Below are positions 1 through 8,503 of a stretch of DNA of 64,000 nucleotides, in pieces. Location of the stretch: assembly GCA_947581795.1 (NCBI GenBank), contig CANPVS010000003.1:51994-115993 (forward strand), given 5' to 3'. The notes beneath the pieces are model-generated. The model saw only the letters and a program-made list of their open reading frames with translations. It ran no database searches and was not told the origin of the DNA. The first letter of the stretch is position 1. Each line of letters opens with the position of its first letter. Made by a program: the position numbers and the translations under genes. Source of the stretch: an uncultured Oscillospiraceae bacterium (GTDB lineage: Bacteria > Bacillota > Clostridia > Oscillospirales > Oscillospiraceae).

Positions 1-436
1 TCACGTAGGCCCAGCCCGGGCCCGTGGTCACGGCCCGGTCCAGCTCGGGCAGGGGCGCGTTCTTGTCCGCGAAGCGGGCGAAGTGGCGCTCGCCCGTCTC
101 CAGGGCGGAGACGATGTCGGGGAAGCTGCCGGTGCCCAGCACCGCGTCGATCTCGGGTATCTCTTTCAGGATATCCCCGGAGTACCGCTGGGGCAGGCAG
201 CCAGTCACCACCAGGCGCTTTAAGGAACCAGTCTTTTTCAGCTCCGCCAATTCCAAAATGGCGTTGATGGCCTCCTGCTGGGCGGCCTCGATGAAGGCGC
301 AGGTATTGACCACCGCGGCGTCCGCCTGGGCGGGATCCGCGACGATCTCATGGCCCGCGGCGGTCACCAGGGCCAGCATCTGTTCACTGTCTATGAGGTT
401 CTTGGCGCAGCCAAGAGAGGTAAAATGGATATTCAT
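1..436 (-). CDS. rimO: Ribosomal protein S12 methylthiotransferase RimO (N-terminal part, cut by window edge)
   Basis: Reading the minus strand from 436 gives MNIHFTSLGCAKNLIDSEQM and continues open to base 1 (about 145 residues). The opening with SLGCAKN and the later VVNTCAF and VVTGCLPQRY segments are the three-cysteine UPF0004 domain of the RimO/MiaB methylthiotransferases; the SLGCAKNLIDSE start is typical of RimO rather than MiaB. The family is a radical-SAM enzyme with two 4Fe-4S clusters that adds a methylthio group to an aspartate of ribosomal protein S12. The radical-SAM CxxxCxxC and TRAM parts lie outside the window. AAAGGAAAG precedes the ATG. It follows recX on the same strand with a palindromic repeat between them. 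Confidence 0.9.
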   Translation of the reverse strand, partial: MNIHFTSLGCAKNLIDSEQMLALVTAAGHEIVADPAQADAAVVNTCAFIEAAQQEAINAILELAELKKTGSLKRLVVTGCLPQRYSGDILKEIPEIDAVLGTGSFPDIVSALETGERHFARFADKNAPLPELDRAVTTGPGWAYV

Positions 437-453
437 AAGACGCTTTCCTTTTA

Positions 454-557
454 GGCCCCCTCTGACGAGGGGGCTGTCGAGCGGAGCGAGACTGGAGGAG
501 AGATTCTCTCCCTCCGTCGCGGCTGACGCCGCGCCACCTCCCTCGTCAGAGGGAGGC
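454..557 (+). repeat. Palindromic intergenic repeat, copy 1 (rimO-recX gap)
   Basis: Full copy of the family: left hairpin CCCCCTC-tgac-GAGGGGG, a central inner hairpin around GGAGAGA / TCTCTCC, and right hairpin CCTCCCTC-gtca-GAGGGAGG. The outer ends are also reverse complements of each other, so the whole ~104 bp can fold as one structure. It fills the space between two minus-strand genes. Confidence 0.9.
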
Positions 558-583
558 GTCCAATTTGTATCGCCTTCGGCGAT

Positions 584-1123
584 TCACTCGTCATCTGCCC
601 CGTACCGACGAAGCGCGGCGCGTATCTCGTCCCAGGAAAAGCCCCGGCGGAAGAGCGCTGCCGCGGCCTTGTCCCGTTCTTTGCGGTCGTTTGGGTCCCG
701 GCCCCGGAGGCGGGCCGCCAGGAGCCGGTCGATGGTGTCCGTGTCCTCCGGCAGTTCCTCCATGGCCCGGTCCCACAGCTCCTTGGGCACGCTCCGGCGG
801 TTCAGTTCCGTGCGGACCCGGCCGGGGCCGTAGCCCATGGCGGCGTAGTGCCGGGCTATCATCCCGGCGTACTCGCCGTCATCCAGAAAGCCGTAGTCCA
901 GGCACAGGGCGGTCACGGTGTCGATGTCCTCCTGGGCGCAGCCCTTCTCCTTCAGCTTGTCCCGCAGCTCCTTCTCGGAATGGGGGCGCTTTAAGTAGTC
1001 CAGGGCCCATTTTTTCGCCCGTTCCAGGGGCTCGGCGGGGGTCTTTCGCTTTTTGGGCGGTTCCAGCTCCCCCGCCGGGTCGTTCATCACCGATCGGACG
1101 GTATGCTTGTATTGTTCATCCAT
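584..1123 (-). CDS. recX: Regulatory protein RecX
   Basis: 179-residue protein. From about residue 34 it has the RecX three-helix repeats: ERAKKWALDYLKRPHSEKEL, a second repeat with DYGFLDDGEYA, and a third ending RRGFSWDEIRAAL. RecX binds RecA filaments and restrains recombinase activity. The gene lies directly downstream of recA on the same strand, the usual arrangement, but the two are separated by a palindromic repeat that could process or attenuate the transcript. The start at 1123 has a modest AAGGTATG ribosome site; an internal ATG at 1087 is a weaker alternative. The N-terminal ~30 residues are charged and not conserved in the family. Confidence 0.92.
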   Translation of the reverse strand: MDEQYKHTVRSVMNDPAGELEPPKKRKTPAEPLERAKKWALDYLKRPHSEKELRDKLKEKGCAQEDIDTVTALCLDYGFLDDGEYAGMIARHYAAMGYGPGRVRTELNRRSVPKELWDRAMEELPEDTDTIDRLLAARLRGRDPNDRKERDKAAAALFRRGFSWDEIRAALRRYGADDE

Positions 1124-1141
1124 AGATCATACCTTGTTGAC

Positions 1142-1246
1142 GGCCCCCTCTGACGAGGGGGCTGTCGAGCGTCAGCGAGACTGGGGGAGAGATTCTCTCC
1201 CTCCGTCGCGGCTGTCGCCGCGCCACCTCCCTCGTCAGAGGGAGGC
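1142..1246 (+). repeat. Palindromic intergenic repeat, copy 2 (recX-recA gap)
   Basis: Same architecture and orientation as the copy at 454-557, with nearly identical terminal hairpins; the inner arm is GTCGCGGCTGTCGCCGCGCC. It occupies almost the whole gap between recA and recX. Confidence 0.9.
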
Positions 1247-1256
1247 TTAAAAGCGG

Positions 1257-2369
1257 TTACTCGTCGCTGCCGTCGTCAAAGTCCTCGGCGGAGACATCTA
1301 CGGCTCTGCCCGCGGCCTTGGCGGCCTTCAGGGCCTGGGGGCTCATGAGCTTGTGGGCGTTGGCCCGGATCTGGGCCTCCAGCTCGTCGGCCTTGTCCGG
1401 GTTCTCCATGAGGAACTCCTTCACCCCGTCCCGGCCCTGGAAGCGCTCGCCGCAGCAGGTGAACCAGGCGCCGGCCTTCTCGATCAGGTCCAGCTGCACG
1501 CCAAGATCGATGATCTCGCCGATCTTGGAGATGCCCTCGCCGTAGATGATGTCGAACTGGGCTTCCTTAAAGGGGGGCGCGACTTTATTCTTCACGATCT
1601 TTACCCGGGTCCGGTTGCCAATCATCTCGTTCCCGGACTTGAGGGTCTCCACACGGCGCACGTCCAGGCGCACGCTGGAGTAATATTTCAGGGCCCGGCC
1701 GCCGGGGGTGGTCTCCGGGTTGCCGTACATGACGCCGATCTTCTCCCGGAGCTGGTTGATGAACACCACGATACAGTTGGTCTTGCTGACGATGCCCGCC
1801 AGCTTCCGCAGGGCCTGGCTCATGAGCCGGGCCAGCACGCCCACGGTGGAGTCGCCCATCTCGCCCTCCAGTTCGCTGCGGGGCAGCAGGGCCGCCACGG
1901 AGTCCACCACGATCACGTCCAAAGCGCCGGAGCGCACCAGGGCCTCGGTGATCTGCAGGGCCTGCTCGGCGGTGTCCGGCTGGGAGATGAGCAGGTTGTC
2001 GATGTCCACGCCCAGGGCCCGGGCATAGGCCGGCTCCAGCGCGTGCTCCACGTCGATATAGGCCACCTCGCCGCCGCCCTTCTGGGCGGAGGCCACCAGG
2101 TGCAGGGCCAAAGTGGTCTTACCGCTGGCCTCAGGCCCGTATATCTCTATGATGCGGCCCCGGGGCACGCCGCCGATGCCCAGAGCCAGGTCCAGCCCCA
2201 GGGAGCCGGTGGAGATGCTCTCCACGTTCACGGGAATGTCCTCGCCCAGACGCATGATGGCGCCCTTGCCGTAATTCTTCTCGATCTGTGCCAGCGCCGT
2301 CTCCAGCGCCTTTTTCTTGTCCTCCGCCTGGCCCACGGTGGGCAGGGGTGCCGTCTTTTTCGCCGCCAT
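1257..2369 (-). CDS. recA: Recombinase RecA
   Basis: 370 residues, normal length. Walker A GPEASGKT at residues 78-85, Walker [11 protein letters not shown] near 155-164, the L1/L2 DNA-binding region with [19 protein letters not shown], and an acidic C-terminal tail rich in Asp/Glu. RecA forms ATP-dependent filaments on single-stranded DNA for strand exchange and SOS co-protease activity. In the short gap upstream (2370-2417) I see no match to the Gram-positive LexA box, so SOS control may act from a more distant promoter, since prmC, on the same strand, ends just upstream at 2418. Confidence 0.98.
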   Translation of the reverse strand: MAAKKTAPLPTVGQAEDKKKALETALAQIEKNYGKGAIMRLGEDIPVNVESISTGSLGLDLALGIGGVPRGRIIEIYGPEASGKTTLALHLVASAQKGGGEVAYIDVEHALEPAYARALGVDIDNLLISQPDTAEQALQITEALVRSGALDVIVVDSVAALLPRSELEGEMGDSTVGVLARLMSQALRKLAGIVSKTNCIVVFINQLREKIGVMYGNPETTPGGRALKYYSSVRLDVRRVETLKSGNEMIGNRTRVKIVKNKVAPPFKEAQFDIIYGEGISKIGEIIDLGVQLDLIEKAGAWFTCCGERFQGRDGVKEFLMENPDKADELEAQIRANAHKLMSPQALKAAKAAGRAVDVSAEDFDDGSDE

Positions 2370-2417
2370 AAGTGCCGTCCTCTCTCTGATCGTATTTCGT
2401 GTGCGCTGTCTGCGCGG

Positions 2418-3284
2418 TCAGGTCCTGCGAATGCGGCCTGCCACCACCCGGTCGGTGCCGCCCGTGTCCTTGAAGAAGACGACGCCGGTAAAGCCGCTCT
2501 TCTCCATCAGTTCAGCCACGGCGGGGGCCTGCCCCTCGCCGACTTCCAGCATAAGAACGCCGTTGTCCCTTAAAACGGACTTCCACAGACGGATGACCGG
2601 GCGGATGATGTCCAGGCCGTCCTCTCCGCCGTCCAAAGCGTGGACGGGCTCATAGTCCTTCACGGAGGGGTCCAAGCTCTCCAGCTCCGCCGTGGGGATA
2701 TAGGGGGCGTTGCAGGTGATGAGGTCGAAGTCCCCCAGAAGCATGGGAGGATTTTTCGTCACGTCCGCCTCCACACACAGCACCCGCACGTCCAGGTCGT
2801 TGCGGTGGATGTTCCGCCGGCACAGGCTGAGGGCCTTGGGGCTGTTGTCCACCATGACCACCCGGGCGCCGGGCATGTGCACGCCCATGGCCACGCCCAC
2901 GCAGCCGGACCCGGCGCACAGGTCCAATATCCGGGGCCGGCCGTTGCGCCCGTCGAACAGGTCGATGGCCGCTTTCACCAGCACCTCCGTGTCCGTCCGG
3001 GGGATGAGGGCGTCCCGTGTGATCTCCAGGGGCACGCCGTAAAACTCCCACAGACCGGTGATGTAGGCCACCGGCTCCCCGGCGATGCGCCGGTCCACCA
3101 TGGCCTGCACGGTCTTGTCCACCTCGTCGGAGGAGTACAGGTTCAGATCCTGCATCAGCTTCTCCATGGACTTGCCCGCCGCCTGGGACACCATGAGCCG
3201 GGCCTCCAGGCTGTGGGCCTCTATGCCCGCGTCCTTCAGCCGCCGCCGGGCCTTAATATAGATATCGTTATAGGTTTTAGCCAT
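2418..3284 (-). CDS. prmC: Peptide chain release factor N5-glutamine methyltransferase PrmC
   Basis: 288 residues. The N-terminal helical domain ends near residue 70; RIAGEPVAYITGLWEFYG is the family linker. SAM-binding motif I DLCAGSGCVG at 121-130. The catalytic motif reads NAPY at 192-195 where nearly all PrmC proteins have NPPY. PrmC methylates the glutamine of the GGQ motif of RF1/RF2, and the Asn of the motif binds the substrate amide, so the Pro to Ala change may be tolerated. It precedes recA on the same strand by 48 bp. Confidence 0.93.
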   Translation of the reverse strand: MAKTYNDIYIKARRRLKDAGIEAHSLEARLMVSQAAGKSMEKLMQDLNLYSSDEVDKTVQAMVDRRIAGEPVAYITGLWEFYGVPLEITRDALIPRTDTEVLVKAAIDLFDGRNGRPRILDLCAGSGCVGVAMGVHMPGARVVMVDNSPKALSLCRRNIHRNDLDVRVLCVEADVTKNPPMLLGDFDLITCNAPYIPTAELESLDPSVKDYEPVHALDGGEDGLDIIRPVIRLWKSVLRDNGVLMLEVGEGQAPAVAELMEKSGFTGVVFFKDTGGTDRVVAGRIRRT

Positions 3285-3321
3285 AGCCCCATCCCATCTC
3301 TATAGATTGCTCGTCCTGTTT

Positions 3322-3436
3322 GGCCCCCTCTAACGAGGGGGCTGTCGCCGCTGAAAGCGGCGACTGGGGGAGAGAAATAGTCCGTCTCTCCCTCCGTCGC
3401 GGCTTCGCCGCGCCACCTCCCTCGTCAGAGGGAGGC
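3322..3436 (+). repeat. Palindromic intergenic repeat, copy 3 (DUF1385-prmC gap)
   Basis: Same family as 454-557; the left hairpin carries one change (CTAACGAG for CTGACGAG). The inner part has GCCGCTGAAAGCGGCGACTGGGGGAGAG and TCTCTCCCTCC, giving a long imperfect stem. Confidence 0.9.
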
Positions 3437-3450
3437 TTTAGGCGGTGTTT

Positions 3451-4428
3451 TTACCACGCATCTGCGCCCTTTTTCTCCGGGATGACCAATTTCAGCGACT
3501 CGATGGCCACCTCCATCATGCCCTCGTCCGGCTCCCGGGTGGTGAGGAGCTGGAGCTTCCGGCCGGGCCAGGACAGTATCTTCGCGATGACCATGTCGTC
3601 GTGCCGGCCGATCCAGCGGTTCAGCTCATAGCTGAGGCTCACCACGATGGGCAGAAGCAGCAGCTTCACCAGGATGCGCAGAAACACGTTGTCCACGTGC
3701 AGGAAGGCGTTGGCGACGATGAACACGAAGATGCTGAGGATGACCACCACCAGCAGAAAGCTGGTGCCGCAGCGGGGGTGGAAGCGGCTTTCCTTGCGGA
3801 CGTTCTCCACCGTCAGGTCCCTGCCGTGCTCGTAGCAGTAGATGGTCTTGTGCTCCGCGCCGTGGTAGGACCACATGCGCTTCATCTCCTTCATCTGGCT
3901 CACCGCGCCCATATAGCCCAGGAAGATGACCAGCTTCATCACGCCCTCCAGAAGGGTGCGAAGGCCGTCGTGGCCGTGGCGCAGGGGCGGGATGAGGCCC
4001 ACCAGCAGCGTGGGCAGGAAGATGAACAGGCCCACCGCTAAAGCGATGCCCAATACGACGGCGACGCCGATGATGAGCTTTTCCGCCTTGTCGGAACTGA
4101 ACTTCTTCTCGATCCACAGGTCCAGCTTGGAGGGCTCCTCCTGCTCCTCCTCGGGCAGGAAGCTGGCGGAGTAGGTGATGGCCTTCATGCCCTTGGCCAT
4201 GCTGTCTATGAAATTCACCACGCCCCGGATGAGGGGCCAGCCCAGGATGGGGTGTTTGTCCCGAAGCTGGTTGATGGGCTCCACCTTGGTGACCAGGCTG
4301 CCGTCCTGGTCCCGGATGACGATGGCCTGCTTTTCCGGGCCCCGCATGAGGATGCCCTCGATGAGCGCCTGGCCGCCGATGGACGTGCGGAAGGCGCAGC
4401 TATTGTTTTGCTGGTTCTTGCTTGACAT
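3451..4428 (-). CDS. DUF1385 (YqhQ-like) membrane protein
   Basis: 325 residues from the ATG at 4428, chosen because AAAGGCGGAAAA lies just upstream; a longer in-frame extension runs into the upstream repeat and is unlikely. The N-terminus has the family signature SIGGQALIEGILMRGP, followed by several hydrophobic segments (about residues 120-150 and 215-270) and the Cys/His-rich stretch HGAEHKTIYCYEHG with HPRCGTSFLL. Function of this widely conserved Firmicute family is unknown; it is often beside prmC, as here. The neighbourhood suggests a housekeeping envelope role, but nothing in the sequence defines one. Confidence 0.88.
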   Translation of the reverse strand: MSSKNQQNNSCAFRTSIGGQALIEGILMRGPEKQAIVIRDQDGSLVTKVEPINQLRDKHPILGWPLIRGVVNFIDSMAKGMKAITYSASFLPEEEQEEPSKLDLWIEKKFSSDKAEKLIIGVAVVLGIALAVGLFIFLPTLLVGLIPPLRHGHDGLRTLLEGVMKLVIFLGYMGAVSQMKEMKRMWSYHGAEHKTIYCYEHGRDLTVENVRKESRFHPRCGTSFLLVVVILSIFVFIVANAFLHVDNVFLRILVKLLLLPIVVSLSYELNRWIGRHDDMVIAKILSWPGRKLQLLTTREPDEGMMEVAIESLKLVIPEKKGADAW

Positions 4429-4480
4429 TTTTCCGCCTTTCTTTAGGATCGGCGAGGCTTTGCCTCGCAACTGCTTGGAC

Positions 4481-4598
4481 GGCCCCCTCTGACGAGGGGG
4501 CTGTCGCCGCTGAAAGCGGTGACTGGGGGAGAGAAGTAATCCGTCTCTCCCTCCGTCTCGGCCTTGCGGCCGAGCCACCTCCCTCGTCAGAGGGAGGC
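4481..4598 (+). repeat. Palindromic intergenic repeat, copy 4 (histidine kinase-DUF1385 gap)
   Basis: Same family; terminal hairpins identical to copy 1, the inner arm reads GTCTCGGCCTTGCGGCCGAGCC. It sits immediately 5' of the DUF1385 gene. Confidence 0.9.
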
Positions 4599-4605
4599 TA
4601 TACGG

Positions 4606-6057
4606 TCAGATTGTTAGTTCTTCTTCGTTCATGACCGGGAGCATCACCGTCACGATGAGGCCGGTGCGGCCGTCGGCGGCGTTCTCCAGCTCCAGTTTGC
4701 CCTTGTGGCGGGTGACGATCTCGTCGCATACGGCCAGGCCGATGCCGCTGCCCCGCTCCTTGCCGCTGCCCTTGTAGAACTTCTTCTTCACGAAGGGCAG
4801 CTCCTCCGGGGGGATGCCGGGGCCGAAGTCCCGGAACCGGATGACCACCCAGGCGCCGGTGGCGCCGATGGTGACCTGGATGCGCCCTGCGGCCCGGCCG
4901 TACTTGGCGGCGTTGTCCATGATGTTCAAAAACACCTGTTTGAGCCGCTCCGCGTCGCCCAGGACAAAGGGGATCTCCCCCGTGGGCGGGGTGTACTCCA
5001 CGGCGATGCCGTCCTGCTCCAGGAGCTTGCCGTAGGTGAAGATGGCGTCCTCCAGCTCCGCGGTCACGTCCAGAGTCTCCACGTTCAGGTTGAACCGGCC
5101 GTCCTGGATGCGGGTGAACTCCAGCAGGGACTCCACCATTTTGGTGAGCCGCCCGGATTCCTTGGAGATGATGGCGATGCCCCGCTGGGCGTCGGGGGAG
5201 ATGGACTCGTCGTAGGCCAGGGTCTCCGCCCAGCCGGTGATGGCGGTGAGGGGGGTGCGCAGCTCGTGGGAGATGGAGGAGATAAACTCGGTCTGCACCC
5301 GCTCCGACTCGCCGATCTTGGCGCTCATCTCGTTGATGGCGTCGGTCAGATCGCCGATCTCGTCGTCGTATTTCTTCTGGACCTGTATGCCGTAGCTGCC
5401 CTCGGCGATGCGCCGGCTCATGGCGGTCAGCTCCACCAGCTGCTCGGTGACTGGCCGGATGAAATAGAGGTTGGAGACGATCACCGCCAGGATGACCAGC
5501 AGGCCGATGCCCGCCACGGCGGCGGAGATGAGGCCGATCTGCCGTGTCACCAGATGCAGGCTGGTCACGTACCGCATGGCGCCCACCACCGTGCCGTCGG
5601 AGCTGAGAAGAGGCGCGGTCACGGCCATGATCTTCTCGCCGGTGCCGTTGCGCCGGCCGGACCAGGAGCCGATGGTCTTTTTCTCCAGGGCGGTGCTCAC
5701 ATCCCGGGTGTCGGCCACGGTGCCGGCGGAGATACCGTAGCTGGACACCTCCACCACGCCGCTGGTGTTGACGAACTGCAGCTCCAGGACGTCCTTGTCC
5801 TCAAAGGTCTCCGTGTAGCGGTAGGCGCTCTGGTAGTACTGGCTGTAAGTCCGGGAGATATAGCCGGTAAAGAAGGTGGAGGCGGACTGTGCCTTGGAGG
5901 CAAGGCCGGTGCGCACGGCGCTGTAGTAGTAGCTGCGCACGCCCAGGGAGAACACCAGCGTGAACAGCACCACTACCGCGACGGTCAGCAGCACGCCGGA
6001 CCTTAACCAGCGGCTGCGCAGCCCCCGCACATGCTGTTTTGCCAGAAGTTTCCCCAT
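4606..6057 (-). CDS. Sensor histidine kinase (two TM segments, HAMP, HisKA, HATPase)
   Basis: 483 residues from the ATG at 6057 (TGGAGG 5 bases upstream). TM1 about 20-40, an extracellular sensor domain to 175, TM2 about 176-198, HAMP to 250, then the H-box SSISHELRTPL with His264, and N, G1 and G2 boxes (NIMDNAAKYG, FRDFGPGIP, GSGIGLAV). A membrane kinase of the ResE/WalK kind that phosphorylates the response regulator encoded just upstream. The signal sensed cannot be told from sequence. Order lipoprotein-regulator-kinase on one strand suggests one transcript, with a palindromic repeat between regulator and kinase. Confidence 0.93.
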   Translation of the reverse strand: MGKLLAKQHVRGLRSRWLRSGVLLTVAVVVLFTLVFSLGVRSYYYSAVRTGLASKAQSASTFFTGYISRTYSQYYQSAYRYTETFEDKDVLELQFVNTSGVVEVSSYGISAGTVADTRDVSTALEKKTIGSWSGRRNGTGEKIMAVTAPLLSSDGTVVGAMRYVTSLHLVTRQIGLISAAVAGIGLLVILAVIVSNLYFIRPVTEQLVELTAMSRRIAEGSYGIQVQKKYDDEIGDLTDAINEMSAKIGESERVQTEFISSISHELRTPLTAITGWAETLAYDESISPDAQRGIAIISKESGRLTKMVESLLEFTRIQDGRFNLNVETLDVTAELEDAIFTYGKLLEQDGIAVEYTPPTGEIPFVLGDAERLKQVFLNIMDNAAKYGRAAGRIQVTIGATGAWVVIRFRDFGPGIPPEELPFVKKKFYKGSGKERGSGIGLAVCDEIVTRHKGKLELENAADGRTGLIVTVMLPVMNEEELTI

Positions 6058-6091
6058 AAAACCTCCATCGCCGCTGGCGATACATCTTTGC

Positions 6092-6208
6092 GGCCCCATC
6101 TGACGAGGGGGCTGTCGCCGCCGTCAGGCGGTGACTGGGGGAGAGAAATAGTCTATCTCTCCCTCCGACCCGGCTTGCGCCGGGCCACCTCCCTCGTCAG
6201 AGGGAGGC
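6092..6208 (+). repeat. Palindromic intergenic repeat, copy 5 (between regulator and kinase genes)
   Basis: Same family; left hairpin GCCCCATCTGACGAGGGGGC has one mismatch, inner arm GACCCGGCTTGCGCCGGGCC. Its presence inside a two-component operon makes an attenuating or processing effect on the downstream kinase plausible. Confidence 0.9.
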
Positions 6209-6226
6209 CTCAATAAGGTAAAAATC

Positions 6227-6916
6227 TTAAAATCCCCACTTATAGCCGTAGCCCCACACGGTGGTGATATAGGTGGGGATGGTGCTGTTGTCCTCGATCT
6301 TGATACGCAGGCGGCGGATGTTCACGTCCACGATCTTCAGCTCGCCGAAGTAATCCCGGCCCCAGACGGCGTTCAGGATGTCCTCCCGGGACAGGGCCCG
6401 TCCGGGGTTATCCATGAACAGCTTCATGATGGAGTACTCGATCTGGGTGAGCTTGATGCGCTCGCCGTTTTTCTCCAATGTCCGGTTGCGGGTGTTGAGC
6501 CGGAAGGGGCCCTGGTGCAGTTCGCCGCCGTCGCTCTGGGGATCCTCCGCGCCGGTGCGGCGGAACAGGGCGTCGATGCGGGCGGTGAGCTCCGCGGGGG
6601 AGAAGGGCTTGGTCACATAGTCGTCCGCGCCGGTCATCAGCCCCGTGACCTTGTCCATCTCCTGGCTCTTGGCGGTGAGCATGATGATGCCGATCTTCGA
6701 GTCGGACGCCCGGATGCGGCGGCAGACCTCGAACCCGTCGATATCCGGCAGCATCACGTCCAGCAGGGCCACCTTGATGTCCGGGTTCTGCTTGAGCTGC
6801 TCCAGGGCCTGCTCGCCGGTCTCAGCCTCGATGGGCTCGTAGCCGGACCGCTTCAGGTTGATGACCACGAAGGAGCGGATGCTGGACTCGTCCTCCAAAA
6901 CCAAAACTTTCTTCAT
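6227..6916 (-). CDS. OmpR/PhoB-family response regulator
   Basis: 229 residues. Receiver domain with acidic pair LEDE (8-10), phospho-acceptor Asp53 in LLDVMLPDIDG, and conserved Lys in YVTKPFSP; winged-helix DNA-binding domain from about 130, ending with the typical TTVWGYGYKWGF. Start set at 6916 (AGAGGAGG upstream); a longer start would overlap the lipoprotein gene. Partner of the downstream kinase (4606-6057). The lipoprotein gene ends 20 bp upstream, so the three are probably co-transcribed. Target genes are unknown. Confidence 0.94.
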   Translation of the reverse strand: MKKVLVLEDESSIRSFVVINLKRSGYEPIEAETGEQALEQLKQNPDIKVALLDVMLPDIDGFEVCRRIRASDSKIGIIMLTAKSQEMDKVTGLMTGADDYVTKPFSPAELTARIDALFRRTGAEDPQSDGGELHQGPFRLNTRNRTLEKNGERIKLTQIEYSIMKLFMDNPGRALSREDILNAVWGRDYFGELKIVDVNIRRLRIKIEDNSTIPTYITTVWGYGYKWGF

Positions 6917-6936
6917 ATCTCGTGGCGCCTCCTCTG

Positions 6937-8232
6937 TTAAAGGTCTCCCGTCTGCCATTGGTCGTACAGAAGGTAGAAGTTATTGATGATATCCTCCTGG
7001 GACAATTCATCCGTGAGGAGCTGGGCGGCGTACACCGCGTCCTCGTCCTGCCGGAGGATGAACCGGCTGTCCACCTCCGCCCGGTCAAGGCGGTTGGCGC
7101 CGGTGAGCATATAGATAACCAGCACGCTGCGCTGGGGAGCGGAGCCGTCTCCCTCCTGGAGGAACACCACCGCGCTCTCCTCGCCGCCGGCCCCGTGGCG
7201 CTCGGCGGTGACGCCGTCGCTCAGGCTCTCCGGCAGCACCAGATACCAGCCGTCTCCGGCGTTGTGGTAGGAGGTGGCGGCGGGGGTCCTGGCTCCGGAC
7301 GCGTCCATGGCGTACCAAGTGATGAACTCGCCGCTGCCGGCGGGCAGCTCCGTGGTCCCGTCCCCGTCCAGATCCGCGGCGAACATGCCGTCCGGCCGGA
7401 GCAGGGCGCTGCGGCCCAGGGAGGACATGGCGATGTTTTCGAGCTTCCCGTTTTTCACGGCGAACACGTCCGTCACCAGGCCCTGGTTGCCCATGTCGCT
7501 GTCCACAAACAGGGCCGCCGTGCCGTCGGCCAGGCGGCCGGACGCGGCCCGCCGGATGGCGGACGCCCCGGAGGACAGCTCCGCCGTGACGGACTTGGGC
7601 TCGCCCGTTCCATCCAGTTCGTACATGACGAGAGAACCGTCCAGCCCCGCGCCCAGGCGCAGGTCCAGAAGGTCGTCCACCCCGTCCCCGTCCAAGTCGA
7701 ACACCACGAACTGGGAGCAGTCCGCGCTCAAAAGCCGCAGCCGCTGCTGCTCGTCGTCCGCGCCCCGCAGGGCGTACACAGACAGCTGCCGCAGGTCGCC
7801 GCCGATCTGCCAGGAGACGATGAGCTCCGCGGAGCCGTCTCCGTTCAGGTCGGCGTAGTCCACGCTGTATACGGCCGAGCCCTCGGCCATGATGGTCACG
7901 TACTGGAAAAAGTTGCCGTCCTCGCCCCGGCGGTAGACGCATATCTCCGGCGCGCCGTCCTCGCCGGCCAGGAAAGCCAGGGCCTCCGCCGTGCCGTCCC
8001 CGTCCAGGTCCCGGAGCTGTACGCTCTGGCGGTTGCTGCCGCCGGTGGGGGCGGCGTAGGTGCCGCCGCCGGCCAGCTGGCCCGCGATCAGATCCTGGAG
8101 CTGGACGTATTCCTCGCTCATCCGGGGCAGGGAGTACAGCTCATCCACGCTGGCGGGCAGGCACCCGGCCAAAGAGGCGATGAGGACCACGGCCGCCAGC
8201 ACCGCCGCGGCCCGCCGTATCCGGTCGTTCAT
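6937..8232 (-). CDS. Secreted lipoprotein with DxDGDG calcium-binding-type repeats
   Basis: 431 residues from the ATG at 8232. A lipoprotein signal ends in LIASLAGC (Cys24). Four short motifs, DLDGDGTAEAL, DLNGDGSAELI, DLDGDGVDDLL and DLDGDGTTEL, recur through the chain and resemble the FG-GAP/VCBS calcium-loop repeats of beta-propeller proteins. It is therefore likely a membrane-anchored extracellular protein, and its place at the head of a two-component operon suggests it helps sensing or is an envelope target of the system. No enzymatic motif is visible. Confidence 0.8.
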   Translation of the reverse strand: MNDRIRRAAAVLAAVVLIASLAGCLPASVDELYSLPRMSEEYVQLQDLIAGQLAGGGTYAAPTGGSNRQSVQLRDLDGDGTAEALAFLAGEDGAPEICVYRRGEDGNFFQYVTIMAEGSAVYSVDYADLNGDGSAELIVSWQIGGDLRQLSVYALRGADDEQQRLRLLSADCSQFVVFDLDGDGVDDLLDLRLGAGLDGSLVMYELDGTGEPKSVTAELSSGASAIRRAASGRLADGTAALFVDSDMGNQGLVTDVFAVKNGKLENIAMSSLGRSALLRPDGMFAADLDGDGTTELPAGSGEFITWYAMDASGARTPAATSYHNAGDGWYLVLPESLSDGVTAERHGAGGEESAVVFLQEGDGSAPQRSVLVIYMLTGANRLDRAEVDSRFILRQDEDAVYAAQLLTDELSQEDIINNFYLLYDQWQTGDL

Positions 8233-8416
8233 CCCATCACCCCGCTGCATGACATAGTGTACCTTAGACCTGTAACTTTTTTCCCTATCTTTAACATTGT
8301 ATCACATTTATTACGAAATGCCTAGAGAAAAGTTACAAATGTCCAAAGAAGATTTTTATCTTCTGTCGAAAGGCCCCTTTAGGGGCAAAAGTTTTCGCCT
8401 TTCCCGGGACAGACCC

Positions 8417-8445
8417 TTGCGGAGCGGGAAAAATGAGATTATAAT
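8417..8445 (+). promoter_or_regulatory. Sigma-A promoter of ilvE
   Basis: TTGCGG (8417-8422), 17 bp spacer, TATAAT (8440-8445), about 59 bp before the ilvE ATG. Two small hairpins (AGAAGAT-TTTT-ATCTTCT and GCCCC-TTTA-GGGGC) lie just upstream at about 8346-8395; I do not recognise a T-box or riboswitch there. Confidence 0.7.
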
Positions 8446-8503
8446 ATCTTGAAATCACAAATGACGGCCGCGCCGCGGCCGAACACGGCAGGAGGAAGCC
8501 ATC

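Noticed and set aside
454..557. Palindromic repeats considered as a CRISPR array
   Set aside because: Copies are over 100 bp, kilobases apart and not interleaved with equal-length spacers; no cas gene present.
2370..2417. LexA box expected upstream of recA
   Set aside because: No sequence near GAAC-N4-GTTC found in the gap.
8280..8416. Possible T-box or riboswitch ahead of ilvE
   Set aside because: Hairpins exist but no T-box sequence (AGGGTGGNACCGCG) or other known aptamer core; they lie before the -35, not in the leader.
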